From: JAVXTH01 sp036642795
GTDB taxonomy: Bacteria > Bacillota_I > Bacilli_A > Erysipelotrichales > Erysipelotrichaceae
Direction: 5' to 3'
Length of the DNA: 37,340 nucleotides
Assembly: GCA_036642795.1 (NCBI GenBank)
Contig: JAVXTH010000015.1
Coordinates: forward strand, 1 to 37,340
This document shows positions 16,179 through 24,603 of this stretch, one piece after another. The position numbers were made by a program, and so were the translations under genes. A model generated the notes under the pieces. That model saw nothing but the letters and a program-made list of their open reading frames with translations, was not told where the DNA came from and did not search any database. The first letter of the stretch is position 1, and the number at the start of each line of letters is the position of its first letter.

Positions 16179-16679
16179 ATGAAAAAAATAGTTAGCAGTG
16201 ATTTAAATGAAAATGTCTTCCACTTATTTAATAATGAATGGGCTCTAGTAAGTGCTGGAGATAAAAACCATAGTAATATGATGACCGCAAGTTGGGGAGG
16301 TCTAGGCATTCTTTGGAATAAAGAGGTCGCGACGATTTATATTCGCCCCCAACGCTTTACCTTTCAATTACTTGAAGAACAAGATACCTTCTCTTTATCC
16401 TTCTTAGATCAAAGTCATCATCAAGCTCTATCTTATTGTGGCTCACATAGTGGTAAGTTAGAAGACAAATACATTGGTAGTGGCCTTCATAAAATAATGA
16501 TCGATGATGTTCCTTGCATCGAAGAAGCCCGTTTGATCTTTATTTGTAAGAAATTATATACACAAGATATTGATCCAAATCATTTCTTAAATCAACAAGA
16601 TTTAATTGATAATTATCCTAAAAAAGATTATCACCGTATGTTTATTGCGGAAATATTAGCTATCTATCAAGCCGATTAA
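16179..16679 (+). CDS. Flavin reductase-like (FMN-binding split-barrel) domain protein
   Basis: A 166-residue protein resembling flavin reductase-like proteins that bind FMN in a split barrel. Family-like features are ALVSAG near 22-27, NMMTASWGGLGILWNK (33-48), ATIYIRPQRFT (51-61) and FSLSFLDQSHHQALSYCG with SHSGK. It is a single soluble domain. AAAGGA precedes the ATG at 16179 and TATAAT lies at 16153-16158. It is monocistronic and divergent from the ABC ATPase. Members include flavin reductases and proteins of unknown activity, so the reaction is uncertain. Confidence 0.8.
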   Translation: MKKIVSSDLNENVFHLFNNEWALVSAGDKNHSNMMTASWGGLGILWNKEVATIYIRPQRFTFQLLEEQDTFSLSFLDQSHHQALSYCGSHSGKLEDKYIGSGLHKIMIDDVPCIEEARLIFICKKLYTQDIDPNHFLNQQDLIDNYPKKDYHRMFIAEILAIYQAD

Positions 16680-16709
16680 AACGTTCGATTAACTTCGTAA
16701 CGTTTTTTT
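16678..16709 (+). terminator. Intrinsic terminator between convergent genes
   Basis: AAAACGTT (16678-16685) and AACGTTTT (16699-16706), then T to 16709. It overlaps the stop codons of both the flavin-reductase-like gene and the convergent CpXC gene. The minus-strand side has only four T, so it mainly serves the plus strand. Confidence 0.8.
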
Positions 16710-17207
16710 ATAATAAGTTTCATCAATGCCAATTACTTCATCTTGATTAATTTTGAACCACAAAGTATGCGTTGCTTGATCATAATCATGATAATAAATA
16801 CTTGTTAATTGGCGTTGTTGCTTTTCATATTGTTGTTTTAACTTTATTTTTAAACAAGCAATTCTTTCTTTATCAAAACCATCATCAACCATCGCAATCG
16901 CTTCTTGTAACTCTTGAATACTAAAACAAAAGAATTGTTTCATTGCTTCTGCTCGTTTCATGGTTTCCACATTTTGATCTTTTTCTAATAAATAAAGTAT
17001 TGCCTGATGTTTCTTATCGATATAGACAAGTGGATGTTGGTAGTGAATTTCATGGTGACATATAGAACAGGTATGGGTAAAAAAAAGGCCATTTAAAATT
17101 GCTTCCTTTAACTCTGGTTCAAATTCAGGGTTTAGATAGCTTTCACTTTTCAGATGGACTTTACTTCCACATTTTGGACATTGAATCTCTAATAAAATTG
17201 ATTTCAT
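16689..17207 (-). CDS. CpXC-domain zinc-ribbon-like protein of unknown function
   Basis: 172 residues with two cysteine pairs, CPKC (10-13) and CSIC (47-50), spaced like a zinc ribbon. The pattern of the N-terminal 65 residues or so matches CpXC-domain proteins. The rest is Lys/Gln-rich and partly helical (LKIKLKQQYEKQQRQL). No enzymatic motif is visible. The ATG at 17207 has only weak GGTGAT upstream. A TATAAT (minus strand, 17223-17228) lies so close that the leader would be about 9 nt. It directly follows the aminopeptidase P gene and its terminator. Function unknown. Confidence 0.75.
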   Translation of the reverse strand: MKSILLEIQCPKCGSKVHLKSESYLNPEFEPELKEAILNGLFFTHTCSICHHEIHYQHPLVYIDKKHQAILYLLEKDQNVETMKRAEAMKQFFCFSIQELQEAIAMVDDGFDKERIACLKIKLKQQYEKQQRQLTSIYYHDYDQATHTLWFKINQDEVIGIDETYYKKTLRS

Positions 17208-17231
17208 AACATCACCATTTGTATTATAACA

Positions 17232-17258
17232 TAAAAATAATACACCCGAAGGTGTATT
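17232..17258 (-). terminator. Intrinsic terminator of aminopeptidase P gene
   Basis: On the minus strand AATACACC, tetraloop TTCG and GGTGTATT, followed by ATTTTTA. The gene's stop codon lies in the first arm. The downstream CpXC -10 box starts about four bases further on. Confidence 0.8.
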
Positions 17259-19047
17259 AAATTGCTCTTGTATATTGTTTTAACCAAATAACTTCTTCCT
17301 TATCTAAATAAGGAGAAATGATCTTAAAGACATTTTTATGATAAGCATTTAACCAATCAATCTCTGCTTGGTTCATAAGACTTGGATCAATCGCATCTAA
17401 ATCAAAAGGAACATACGTAATCGTTTCAAAGTTTAAGAATTGACCATATTCATTTGTTTCCTTTGCTCTTACCACTAATTCATTTTCACTGCGAATTCCA
17501 TGACTGCCTTCAATATAGACGCCTGGTTCATCCGTAGTAATCATTCCTTCTTGTAGGACACAACTATCATTACGGTCCGCTACAACACGCCAGCGAAAGC
17601 CATTAGGAGCTTCATGAACATTCAATAAGAACCCAATCCCATGCCCGGTTCCACAACGATAATCAATCCCTAAATCCCAAAGTGGTCCACGAGCTAAGAT
17701 ATCCAAACTAGTTCCACGAATACCAGATAAGAACGTCGCTTTCGCAAGATTAATTAAAGAGCGGAGAACGGTTGTAAAGTGAAATTTTAATTCATCATCC
17801 AATTCCCCTAAAGCAAAGGTACGCGTGATATCGGTTGTCCCTTGAAGATACTGTCCACCACTATCAACAAGTAACATTCCTTCCCTTTTTAATTCCACAT
17901 TACTTTCCTCATCTGCGGAATAATGCATCATTGCTGCATGTTCTTTGTAAGCTGAAATGGTATCAAAACTAGGTTCAATAAAATCACTTTGAGCTTTTCT
18001 TAACGACAACAATTGATCGGCTGCACTCATTTCCGTGATATTGATTTTCCCAACATTTGTTTTTAGCCAATACATAAATTTAGTAACCGCTACTCCATCT
18101 TTAATATGCGCTTGAATATCATTTTCAATTTCAATTTGATTCTTACAAGCTTTCATTAACTGCGTTGGATTTTCCTGATCACAGAGTTTATCTTTATGTT
18201 GAATGTTATTATAAATAGCATAATTAATCATATTGGTATCAACTAAAATATGATGTGTTTCATCAATTGTTTTCACATCTTCATAAAACATATTGTAATC
18301 TTTGATTGTTACTTTAATTTCATTAAAAGCTTTCTTTATTGTTTCATCTAATTTACTTTGATCAACATATAAAGTAGCTTCATCACTTGTGATAATCGCA
18401 TAAGCTAAGACAACTGGAAAACAATCAATATCATGACCTCGTAAATTAAATAACCAAGCAATATCATCTAAGGTATTAATAATATGAGTATCACAGTTAC
18501 GAAGTTTCATCGCTGCTCTTAATTCAACTAATTTATCATTTGCACTTTTCCCACAATATTTCACATCAAATAAGAAAGCTTTTTCTTTGGGAAGAGCGGG
18601 ACGATCCTTCCAAATTAAATCAACTAAATCTTCATCGCAACTGATTGTTCCTGCTTTTAAATTCATTAATTTTGATAGTTGTCTACCTAAGCGAGCATTG
18701 ATAACTCGACCATCAAAACCAAGCACTCCATTTTTATCAATCACTTCATTCAAATATTGATTCATTGTTGGGACATTTGGTTCTCCCATTTTCATCAAAT
18801 CAATCCCAGTACCTTTTAATTGTGCTTCTGCTTGAATAAAATAACGACCATCGCTCCATAAAGCAGCTTTATCTTTCGCAACAACCAAAGTCCCTGCTGA
18901 ACCACTAAATCCGGACATATACTTTCTTGCCTTAAAATATTCTCCTGCATATTCAGTTTCATGGAAATCTGAAGTTGGGATAATATAGGCATCCATATTA
19001 CGTTCTTCCATATATTTTCTTAATTGCTTAATTCGCTCTTTAATCAT
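17257..19047 (-). CDS. Xaa-Pro aminopeptidase (aminopeptidase P, M24B family, long three-domain form)
   Basis: Removes N-terminal residues preceding proline, using two metal ions in a pita-bread fold. At 596 residues it is the long form also seen in eukaryotic cytosolic APP1: two creatinase-like N-terminal domains (about 1-150 and 155-305) and the catalytic domain (about 310-540), then a C-terminal extension. Metal ligands are all present: Asp395 (LLVDSGGQY), Asp406 (GTTDITRT), His469 (GTGHGIGFLLNVHEAP), Glu507 (TTDEPGVYIEG) and Glu521 (RSENELVV). AAGGAGG lies 7 nt before the ATG. It has its own terminator. The product is cytoplasmic, with no signal peptide, and is likely used in peptide recycling. 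Confidence 0.94.
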   Translation of the reverse strand: MIKERIKQLRKYMEERNMDAYIIPTSDFHETEYAGEYFKARKYMSGFSGSAGTLVVAKDKAALWSDGRYFIQAEAQLKGTGIDLMKMGEPNVPTMNQYLNEVIDKNGVLGFDGRVINARLGRQLSKLMNLKAGTISCDEDLVDLIWKDRPALPKEKAFLFDVKYCGKSANDKLVELRAAMKLRNCDTHIINTLDDIAWLFNLRGHDIDCFPVVLAYAIITSDEATLYVDQSKLDETIKKAFNEIKVTIKDYNMFYEDVKTIDETHHILVDTNMINYAIYNNIQHKDKLCDQENPTQLMKACKNQIEIENDIQAHIKDGVAVTKFMYWLKTNVGKINITEMSAADQLLSLRKAQSDFIEPSFDTISAYKEHAAMMHYSADEESNVELKREGMLLVDSGGQYLQGTTDITRTFALGELDDELKFHFTTVLRSLINLAKATFLSGIRGTSLDILARGPLWDLGIDYRCGTGHGIGFLLNVHEAPNGFRWRVVADRNDSCVLQEGMITTDEPGVYIEGSHGIRSENELVVRAKETNEYGQFLNFETITYVPFDLDAIDPSLMNQAEIDWLNAYHKNVFKIISPYLDKEEVIWLKQYTRAI

Positions 19048-19140
19048 GTTGATTCCTCCTTATTCATCTTCTCTATTTTACTCTAAATAAGAAAGAAAGC
19101 ATAGTAAAACAACAGGAAATAATTATCATAATACATTATA

Positions 19141-19160
19141 AAAAAAACCACCGAAGTGGT
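19141..19160 (-). terminator. Intrinsic terminator of tRNA-Gln
   Basis: On the minus strand ACCAC, TTCG and GTGGT followed by seven or more T. It lies 12 nt past the tRNA CCA end. Confidence 0.9.
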
Positions 19161-19172
19161 CGATTCTAAATT

Positions 19173-19248
19173 TGGCTGGGGTAAAAGGATTCGAACCTTT
19201 GAAATGTCAGAGTCAGAGTCTGATGCCTTACCGCTTGGCGATACCCCA
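19173..19248 (-). tRNA. tRNA-Gln (anticodon CUG), CCA encoded
   Basis: A 76-nt cloverleaf. The acceptor is TGGGGTA/TACCCCA with a U1:A72 pair and discriminator G73, both typical of glutamine tRNAs, plus genomic CCA. The anticodon arm TCAGA-CTCTGAC-TCTGA gives CTG, reading codon CAG. It stands alone, with its own promoter and terminator, divergent from gltX. Because gatCAB is present, it is probably charged with Glu and then amidated. Confidence 0.95.
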
Positions 19249-19268
19249 ATAAGTAGCACGCATAGTTT

Positions 19269-19297
19269 ATTCTAAGTGAACCAGCATCGTTTGTCAA
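19269..19297 (-). promoter_or_regulatory. Strong promoter of tRNA-Gln
   Basis: On the minus strand TTGACA (19292-19297), a 17-nt spacer and TAGAAT (19269-19274). Start near 19262, about 14 nt before the mature tRNA. Confidence 0.8.
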
Positions 19298-19406
19298 GTT
19301 GCAATTTGTTTATTTGTGGATGCTTTCCTTGTCTTTTTTATTGGAATTAGCGATCAATCATTCAGCACACAACAAGGCTTTTATTTCGAATAAAAAGGAT
19401 ATTTCA

Positions 19407-19435
19407 TTGCTTATCATTCTATTATCCTTTATAAT
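19407..19435 (+). promoter_or_regulatory. Promoter of gltX
   Basis: TTGCTT (19407-19412), 17 nt, TATAAT (19430-19435). Start near 19442, so the leader is about 24 nt and leaves no room for a T-box. The tract between the two promoters (19298-19406) holds only a CTTTTATT/AATAAAAG hairpin near 19376-19396. Confidence 0.7.
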
Positions 19436-19465
19436 ATAATATTGTATGAAAGAGGGGCTACTAAA

Positions 19466-20947
19466 ATGAAAAAAGTTAGAGTTCGTTATGCGCCAAGTCC
19501 AACTGGATTTCTGCATATCGGTAATGCAAGAACAGCAATGTTTAACTATTTATTTGCGAAACACTACGATGGTGATTTCGTTTTAAGAATTGAAGATACC
19601 GATATTGAACGAAATGTTGAAGGTGGCGAAGAGTCACAATTAAAATACTTAGAATGGTTAGGAATTACTCCGGATGAATCAGCCCAAAAACCTGGCAATT
19701 GTGGACCATATCGTCAAATGGAACGTTTGGATATCTACAAAGGTGTCGTTGATGAAATGCTAGAAAAGGGTTTAGCTTATAAATGCTTCTGCACCCAAGA
19801 AGAACTAGCACAAGTCAAAGAAACCCAAGAAGCGAGTGGACAGGCTCCGATGTATAATCGTCATTGTCTTAACTTAACAAAGGAAGAAGTAAAAGAAAAA
19901 GAAGCTGCTGGTTTACCTTATGTTATACGAGTTCGTGTTCCTGAACATAAAGTATATGAATTTAATGATATGATTCGTGGCAATATTTCTTTTGAAAGTA
20001 AAGATATTGGAGATTGGGTTATCGTTAAGAGCAATGGTATTCCTACTTATAACTTCGCCGTTGTTGTGGATGATCATATGATGGATATCACCCATGTTTT
20101 CCGTGGTGAAGAACATATTTCAAACACCCCAAAACAATTAATGATTTATGATATGATGAATTGGGAAGCACCAACGTTTGCCCATATGACGCTAATCGTA
20201 AATGAAAATCATAAGAAACTATCAAAACGTGATAATTCCATCATGCAATATATTTCTCAATATGATGAATCTGGATATTTACCTGAAGCGATGTTTAACT
20301 TTATGGCCTTGCTTGGATGGTCTCCAGAAGGTGAAGATGAAATCTTCACGAAGGATCAATTGATTAAAATGTTTGATGAACATCGTTTATCTAAATCACC
20401 TAGTGTCTTTGATGTTGAAAAGTTAAGATGGATGAATGGTATCTATATTCGCAACATGGATCTTGATACATTCTATGGCCATGCACTTCCTTATCTAAAA
20501 GAAGCCATTAAATCTGATGTTGATTTAAAAGAAGTGGCACATGTGATTCAACAAAGAGTTGAAACATTCAGTGAAATTAAAGATTCCATTGATTTCATCG
20601 ATGTTTTACCTGAATATGATTGTGATATGTTTATTCATAAGAAAATGAAAACAACGTATGAAATTGCCTTAAAAGCTTTAGAAATTGCTTATCCAATTAT
20701 GGAAAACGATATTAGTAATTGGAAAGATCAAGCAAACATTCATGAGAAATTATTAGCGATTGCCAGTGAACATGAAATGAAAAATGGCCAAGTATTATGG
20801 CCAATTCGTACCGCTTTATCTGGTAAAGCCTTTACTCCTGGAGGAGCAATTGAAATTGCTTATTTGATTGGAAAAGATGAATCTTTAAAAAGAATGAAAA
20901 TTGGAATTGAAAAACTTCAAGCTCATATTGCTTCTCAAGCCTCTTAA
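19466..20947 (+). CDS. gltX: Glutamyl-tRNA synthetase, probably non-discriminating
   Basis: Attaches glutamate to tRNA-Glu and, when a GatCAB amidotransferase is present, usually also to tRNA-Gln. The 493-residue class I enzyme has the HIGH-type motif in SPTGFLHIGNA (HIGN at 17-20), RIEDTD (41-46), GPYRQMER and the KMSKS-type KLSKR at 251-255, followed by the helical anticodon-binding region. The ATG at 19466 follows AAGAGGGG by 8 nt; an in-frame TTG at 19442 would add eight residues and falls at the predicted transcription start. gatCAB and a tRNA-Gln in this window fit the non-discriminating role, but tRNA specificity cannot be read directly. Confidence 0.95.
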   Translation: MKKVRVRYAPSPTGFLHIGNARTAMFNYLFAKHYDGDFVLRIEDTDIERNVEGGEESQLKYLEWLGITPDESAQKPGNCGPYRQMERLDIYKGVVDEMLEKGLAYKCFCTQEELAQVKETQEASGQAPMYNRHCLNLTKEEVKEKEAAGLPYVIRVRVPEHKVYEFNDMIRGNISFESKDIGDWVIVKSNGIPTYNFAVVVDDHMMDITHVFRGEEHISNTPKQLMIYDMMNWEAPTFAHMTLIVNENHKKLSKRDNSIMQYISQYDESGYLPEAMFNFMALLGWSPEGEDEIFTKDQLIKMFDEHRLSKSPSVFDVEKLRWMNGIYIRNMDLDTFYGHALPYLKEAIKSDVDLKEVAHVIQQRVETFSEIKDSIDFIDVLPEYDCDMFIHKKMKTTYEIALKALEIAYPIMENDISNWKDQANIHEKLLAIASEHEMKNGQVLWPIRTALSGKAFTPGGAIEIAYLIGKDESLKRMKIGIEKLQAHIASQAS

Positions 20948-20964
20948 TCAGAGGCTTTTCTTTT
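20937..20964 (+). terminator. Intrinsic terminator of gltX
   Basis: AAGCCTCT (20937-20944) and AGAGGCTT (20950-20957) around TAATC, which contains the stop codon, followed by TTCTTTT. Confidence 0.88.
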
Positions 20965-20973
20965 ATTCGGACA

Positions 20974-21001
20974 CAAAAAAACTCTCAATTATGAGAGTTT
21001 T
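20974..21001 (-). terminator. Intrinsic terminator of the cold-shock gene
   Basis: On the minus strand AAACTCTC and GAGAGTTT around ATAATT, then seven T. Confidence 0.88.
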
Positions 21002-21019
21002 CTTAGGTTCATCTATTAA

Positions 21020-21220
21020 TTAGATGGCAGTAACGTTCGAAGCCTGTGGGCCACGGTCGCCTTCAGTGATATCAAAGCTTACAGCTTGTCCTTCATCTAG
21101 AGTTTTGTATCCTTCAGACTGAATAGCTGAGAAGTGTACGAATACGTCTTGTCCATCTTCAGTTGTAATAAATCCAAAACCTTTTTCTGCATTAAACCAC
21201 TTTACTTTTCCTTTGTTCAT
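21020..21220 (-). CDS. Cold-shock protein, CspA family
   Basis: A 66-residue single-stranded nucleic acid chaperone with an OB fold, thought to keep mRNA unstructured in the cold or during growth. RNP1-type KGFGFI (13-18) and RNP2-type VFVHF (26-30) are present, as is the usual MNKGKVKWFNAEKGFG start. Length is exactly typical. GGAGG lies 6 nt before the ATG. The transcript has a long leader of about 100 nt from the promoter at 21328-21356, as is common for csp genes whose leaders act as cold switches. Confidence 0.97.
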   Translation of the reverse strand: MNKGKVKWFNAEKGFGFITTEDGQDVFVHFSAIQSEGYKTLDEGQAVSFDITEGDRGPQASNVTAI

Positions 21221-21321
21221 GTGGAACCTCCATACGTAATACCTAAGTCTGACACTTTTCGTTAAATAAGAAACTTCATTGAAATTTCAAATAGGCTGAA
21301 AATATGTTGCAGCTTGATTAC
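21221..21321 (-). promoter_or_regulatory. Long 5' leader of the cold-shock gene
   Basis: About 100 nt between the predicted start and the ATG. It contains the palindrome TTGAAATTTCAA and alternating AT-rich stretches. Csp leaders in other bacteria change fold with temperature; that role here is inference. Confidence 0.45.
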
Positions 21322-21327
21322 TTTATA

Positions 21328-21356
21328 AGAATAACACTCCCGAAGTTCAAAGTCAA
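21328..21356 (-). promoter_or_regulatory. Promoter of the cold-shock gene
   Basis: On the minus strand TTGACT (21351-21356), a 17-nt spacer and TATTCT (21328-21333). Confidence 0.65.
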
Positions 21357-21393
21357 GCAAATAAAACGATATCTATTGTTATTAGTCTATATC

Positions 21394-22146
21394 TTATGAA
21401 TGTTTATGAATTCCACCATCTAACATGAAGGATTGGCCGTTTAAATAGCCTCCTTCTTCACTTACCAAGAAGGCAATAAATGGTCCACAATCTTGTTCAA
21501 CACTACCAACTCGTTGCAATGGTGATGCTTTTTCAAGTGCTGCTAAGGCAGCTGGTTGACTGTTTTTGAAATTATCCGTAGCGATAATTGGTAAGAAAGC
21601 ATTCGTTGTAATACCATATTTACCCCATTCATTTGCCGCATGACGAGTTAAAGCACGAATTGCTTCTTTCGCCATACCGTATGCTACAAATCCTGCACTT
21701 CCATCATAGCCTGCAGCGGATGCCGTATTAATAATTCTTCCTTGCCCACTTTTTTGTAGATAAGGGAAACACGCTTGCATGAACAACATCGAAGCAAGTG
21801 GTCCACTCTTATAAGCATTTAATGCATAATCAATATCTACCTCATTGATCTCTTTATAATTCATTGATCCTTGAGCTAAATTTGCTAAGATATCGACACC
21901 CCCAAAAGCATCAACACAGGCTTCTACCACATGAATAATCTGTTGTGGATCATTTACATCACAGACAACCGCAAGGCCTTCTCCTCCCGCCTGTTTGATC
22001 TCTTCCACTAGTTGATCTAACAATTCTTTTCTTCTCGCACATACACAAACCTTAGCGCCCTCTTTCGCTAGGACTTTCGCAATCCCATTGCCTACTCCTG
22101 AACTAGCGCCTGTAACAATCGCAACTTTTCCATTTAGTCTTTTCAT
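21394..22146 (-). CDS. Short-chain dehydrogenase/reductase (SDR), substrate unknown
   Basis: A 250-residue classical SDR, an NAD(P)-dependent oxidoreductase of alcohols or ketones. The cofactor motif TGASSGVG is at 12-19 and the catalytic set is Ser143 (NTASAAG), Tyr156 and Lys160 (YGMAK). The usual NNAG motif is altered to ANLAQG (88-93), so the structural Asn is present but shifted in context. Arg38/Arg39 after the second strand (CARRK) suggests NADPH preference. The ATG at 22146 follows GGAGGT by 6 nt; a longer frame to 22179 lacks a site. The EamA gene ends 58 nt upstream, so the two may share a transcript. A TATAAT-like box in the gap allows independent transcription. Confidence 0.9.
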   Translation of the reverse strand: MKRLNGKVAIVTGASSGVGNGIAKVLAKEGAKVCVCARRKELLDQLVEEIKQAGGEGLAVVCDVNDPQQIIHVVEACVDAFGGVDILANLAQGSMNYKEINEVDIDYALNAYKSGPLASMLFMQACFPYLQKSGQGRIINTASAAGYDGSAGFVAYGMAKEAIRALTRHAANEWGKYGITTNAFLPIIATDNFKNSQPAALAALEKASPLQRVGSVEQDCGPFIAFLVSEEGGYLNGQSFMLDGGIHKHS

Positions 22147-22204
22147 AAAGGTACCTCCTATATTTCTATTATAGTACAAGCAATTTAAAGATAAAGTGAA
22201 TTGC

Positions 22205-23083
22205 TCATGAATCGATATTTTTACCTTTCTTAAAATGAATCGATTGAAGAATCATGCCTGCAAGAATAAATACTGCTCCAATTATTTGAAGTGTCGTTAA
22301 GCGCTCATTTAAGAAGATCGCAGAAAATAATAAAGCCGAAGTTGGATCAATATAACTTAAAATAGAAGTTGTCTGACTTGGCAATACTTGCATCGAGGAG
22401 AAATACCAATAACAAGCAATGCCGGTATGAACAACACCTACAATTAGTAATAAAATAAGATCCTCATGCTTCACTGCTATTTTAATACTTCCACTGCTCA
22501 CTAAGGTATAAATCATCATAATGAAAAAAGCAATGATCATCTGAATAAATGTACTTTGTAAGCCGGATAGATTTTTAATTGCTTTATTTGTAATCATTAA
22601 ACTTGCATACAGCAGGGCTGCTAGTATTCCCATTCCCAAACCAATCATCGATTGTTTGCTAGAAAAAGCTTCCCCATTTAAAAAGATCATTCCAATCATC
22701 GCTGCAAGAATACCAAGTGCTTTTTTTAAGGTAATCTTTTCTTTAAAAAACACAGCTGCAAATAGAAAGACTAAAATAGGCGCACAATAATATAATAAAG
22801 TTGCCATACTAACACTGATATAACGATAACTCTCAAATAAACAAACCCATTCTCCACCTAAGACAATCCCTGCGAATATTAATTGAAAGAAATTGTTACG
22901 AATTCCTTCTTTGTTTATCTTTTGTTTCTTAATTACGAAAAGAAAAGCTAACGTAATGGAACCAATCATCGTTCGCCATAAAACAATCATCGTACTTGGT
23001 AAGTCAATATTCTTTATAAAGATGCCAATACTACCAAAGATTAGCATTGCCATCATTAATTTTAGTTTAGCTATTTTATCCAT
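22205..23083 (-). CDS. EamA/DMT-superfamily transporter
   Basis: A 292-residue inner-membrane carrier with about ten hydrophobic helices in two EamA repeats (about 5-135 and 150-285). Repeat signatures include LIFGSIGIFIKN, VLWRTMIGSITLAFLF, LLYYCAPILVFLFAAVFFKEK and, in the second half, SILSYIDPTSALLFSAIFLNERLT. Relatives export amino acids, drugs or metabolites, and the substrate cannot be read from sequence. AAGGGA lies 9 nt before the ATG. The minus-strand TATATT-containing stretch upstream is its likely promoter. Confidence 0.9.
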   Translation of the reverse strand: MDKIAKLKLMMAMLIFGSIGIFIKNIDLPSTMIVLWRTMIGSITLAFLFVIKKQKINKEGIRNNFFQLIFAGIVLGGEWVCLFESYRYISVSMATLLYYCAPILVFLFAAVFFKEKITLKKALGILAAMIGMIFLNGEAFSSKQSMIGLGMGILAALLYASLMITNKAIKNLSGLQSTFIQMIIAFFIMMIYTLVSSGSIKIAVKHEDLILLLIVGVVHTGIACYWYFSSMQVLPSQTTSILSYIDPTSALLFSAIFLNERLTTLQIIGAVFILAGMILQSIHFKKGKNIDS

Positions 23084-23148
23084 CTTGAATCATCCCTTTT
23101 CAACTATCAATATACCACATTTTTCTTAATTGTTATGCTCTTTAAACT

Positions 23149-23181
23149 AAAAAAAAGTATTCCTTATAATAAGCAATACTT
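23149..23181 (-). terminator. Intrinsic terminator of the pcrA-rlmD block
   Basis: On the minus strand AAGTATT and AATACTT with inner CTTAT/ATAAG pairing, followed by about eight T. It lies 56 nt after the rlmD stop. Confidence 0.85.
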
Positions 23182-23236
23182 AAATATGTTTCTTTTGATT
23201 AAAAAAGCCAATTCAACTTTGTAAGCAACGATTACC

Positions 23237-24568
23237 TTATGCACTTTCCCTTGTCAGCAATACAACACTTTCAATATGATAACTTTGTGGAAATAAGTCA
23301 AAATTCTGAATTGCTTTTGAAACATAACCTAATTCATTAAATCGATATAAATCACGCGCTAGCGTACTTGGATCACAGGATATATAGACTACTTTATTTG
23401 GTTTCATTGCGACAATCGATTGAATACTAGCTTCATCACAGCCTTTACGTGGTGGATCAATCATTACAACATCAACAACTTTGTTTTCATCTACCAAGCT
23501 CTTTGCATAACTACTGGCATCTTCACAGATAAAATCAACGTTACTCATATGATTCATCTGCGCATTTAAGATGGCATCATCAATTGCTTTTTCAACAATT
23601 TCAATTCCTGTGACATGGCTCGCATGCTTTGCCATAAATAATGAAATGGTTCCAACTCCACAATATAAATCAAGTACTTCTTCGCTTCCATTTAAATCAG
23701 CATAAGCTAACGCTTGTTCATATAACTTAATCGTTTGAAGTGGATTTACTTGATAGAAAGACTTTGATGATATCTGAAATTTCAAGCCACTTAATTCATC
23801 TATAATATGATCGCTACCATATAATACGGTTTCTTTATCACCTAAAATAACATTATCGTTACGATCATTAACATTTAATATCACACTACAAATATTGCCA
23901 TGCAACTTACATAATTCAGCTACAAATGCATCCAATTGATCCATATCTGGTTTTCTACTAATTAAAACAACCATGATTTCATTTGTAGAAAAAGCATCTT
24001 TAATCAAGACATGACGTAAGTTTTTTGCGATTTTATATTTCTCAATTAAATGTTTACAATCTTGCGCAATTTCATTGATTGCTTTGCTTTGAATGCAACA
24101 TGTTTCATGATCGATAATCACATTACTATTTGTTCGATAAAAACCCATAACAACTTGATCATCCACAAGTCCTACTGGTATTTGAGCTTTATTACGATAA
24201 TAATATGGATCTTGCATATCGATAACTTCAGGAACAACAAGATCATTCTTCGCTACTCGTTTCATTAATTGTTGCACTTGTTCTTGTTTAAAACGACGTT
24301 GTTCCCTTTGTGACATATGTTGAAGATGACAACCCCCACAACGATGAAACAAAGGACATTTCGGTTCAACTCGTTCTTCACTTGCTTCAATCAGTTTGAT
24401 TACTTTTCCATAACCATATGTTTTCTTACACTTTATCACTTGGATAAGCGCTTTTTCTTTCACAATTAAACCACTTACAAAGAGTGGAAAACCGTCTACT
24501 TTCACAACTCCACTGCCATCATAAGTATAATTCTCACAGGTTGCGATTATTTGATCATTCTTCTGCAT
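23237..24568 (-). CDS. 23S rRNA (uracil-5-)-methyltransferase, RumA/RlmD-RlmCD family
   Basis: Methylates uridines of 23S rRNA to m5U using SAM. Gram-positive RlmCD modifies both U747 and U1939, while E. coli RlmD modifies only U1939; sequence alone does not decide. The 443-residue protein has an N-terminal TRAM domain (about 1-62). An iron-sulphur cysteine set follows: Cys71, Cys77, Cys80 (PLFHRCGGCHLQH) and Cys157 or Cys158. The SAM motif is LDLYCGVGTISLF (299-311), then DPPRKGCD (371-378), with catalytic Cys398 in YISCDPSTLARDL. AGGAGG lies 5 nt before the ATG. An intrinsic terminator sits between this site and the upstream gene, so expression must involve readthrough or an internal promoter. 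Confidence 0.93.
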   Translation of the reverse strand: MQKNDQIIATCENYTYDGSGVVKVDGFPLFVSGLIVKEKALIQVIKCKKTYGYGKVIKLIEASEERVEPKCPLFHRCGGCHLQHMSQREQRRFKQEQVQQLMKRVAKNDLVVPEVIDMQDPYYYRNKAQIPVGLVDDQVVMGFYRTNSNVIIDHETCCIQSKAINEIAQDCKHLIEKYKIAKNLRHVLIKDAFSTNEIMVVLISRKPDMDQLDAFVAELCKLHGNICSVILNVNDRNDNVILGDKETVLYGSDHIIDELSGLKFQISSKSFYQVNPLQTIKLYEQALAYADLNGSEEVLDLYCGVGTISLFMAKHASHVTGIEIVEKAIDDAILNAQMNHMSNVDFICEDASSYAKSLVDENKVVDVVMIDPPRKGCDEASIQSIVAMKPNKVVYISCDPSTLARDLYRFNELGYVSKAIQNFDLFPQSYHIESVVLLTRESA

Positions 24569-24579
24569 ACAATCCTCCT

Positions 24580-24602
24580 AAAAAAAAGGGCAAGGCCCTT
24601 TT
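24580..24602 (-). terminator. Terminator wedged between the membrane-protein gene and the rlmD ribosome binding site
   Basis: On the minus strand AAAAGGG and CCCTTTT pair (GGGC/GCCC possible) and are followed by eight T at 24587-24580. The next bases are the AGGAGG of rlmD at 24579-24574. The stem starts right after the upstream stop codon. Confidence 0.85.
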
Positions 24603-24603
24603 A

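Noticed and set aside
19316..19393. 25-codon GTG-initiated ORF between tRNA-Gln and gltX
   Set aside because: It has no ribosome binding site, ends inside a hairpin upstream of the gltX promoter, and shows no other sign of being a gene.
19298..19465. T-box leader for gltX
   Set aside because: The promoter at 19407-19435 leaves only about 24 nt of leader, and no T-box sequence or antiterminator is present.
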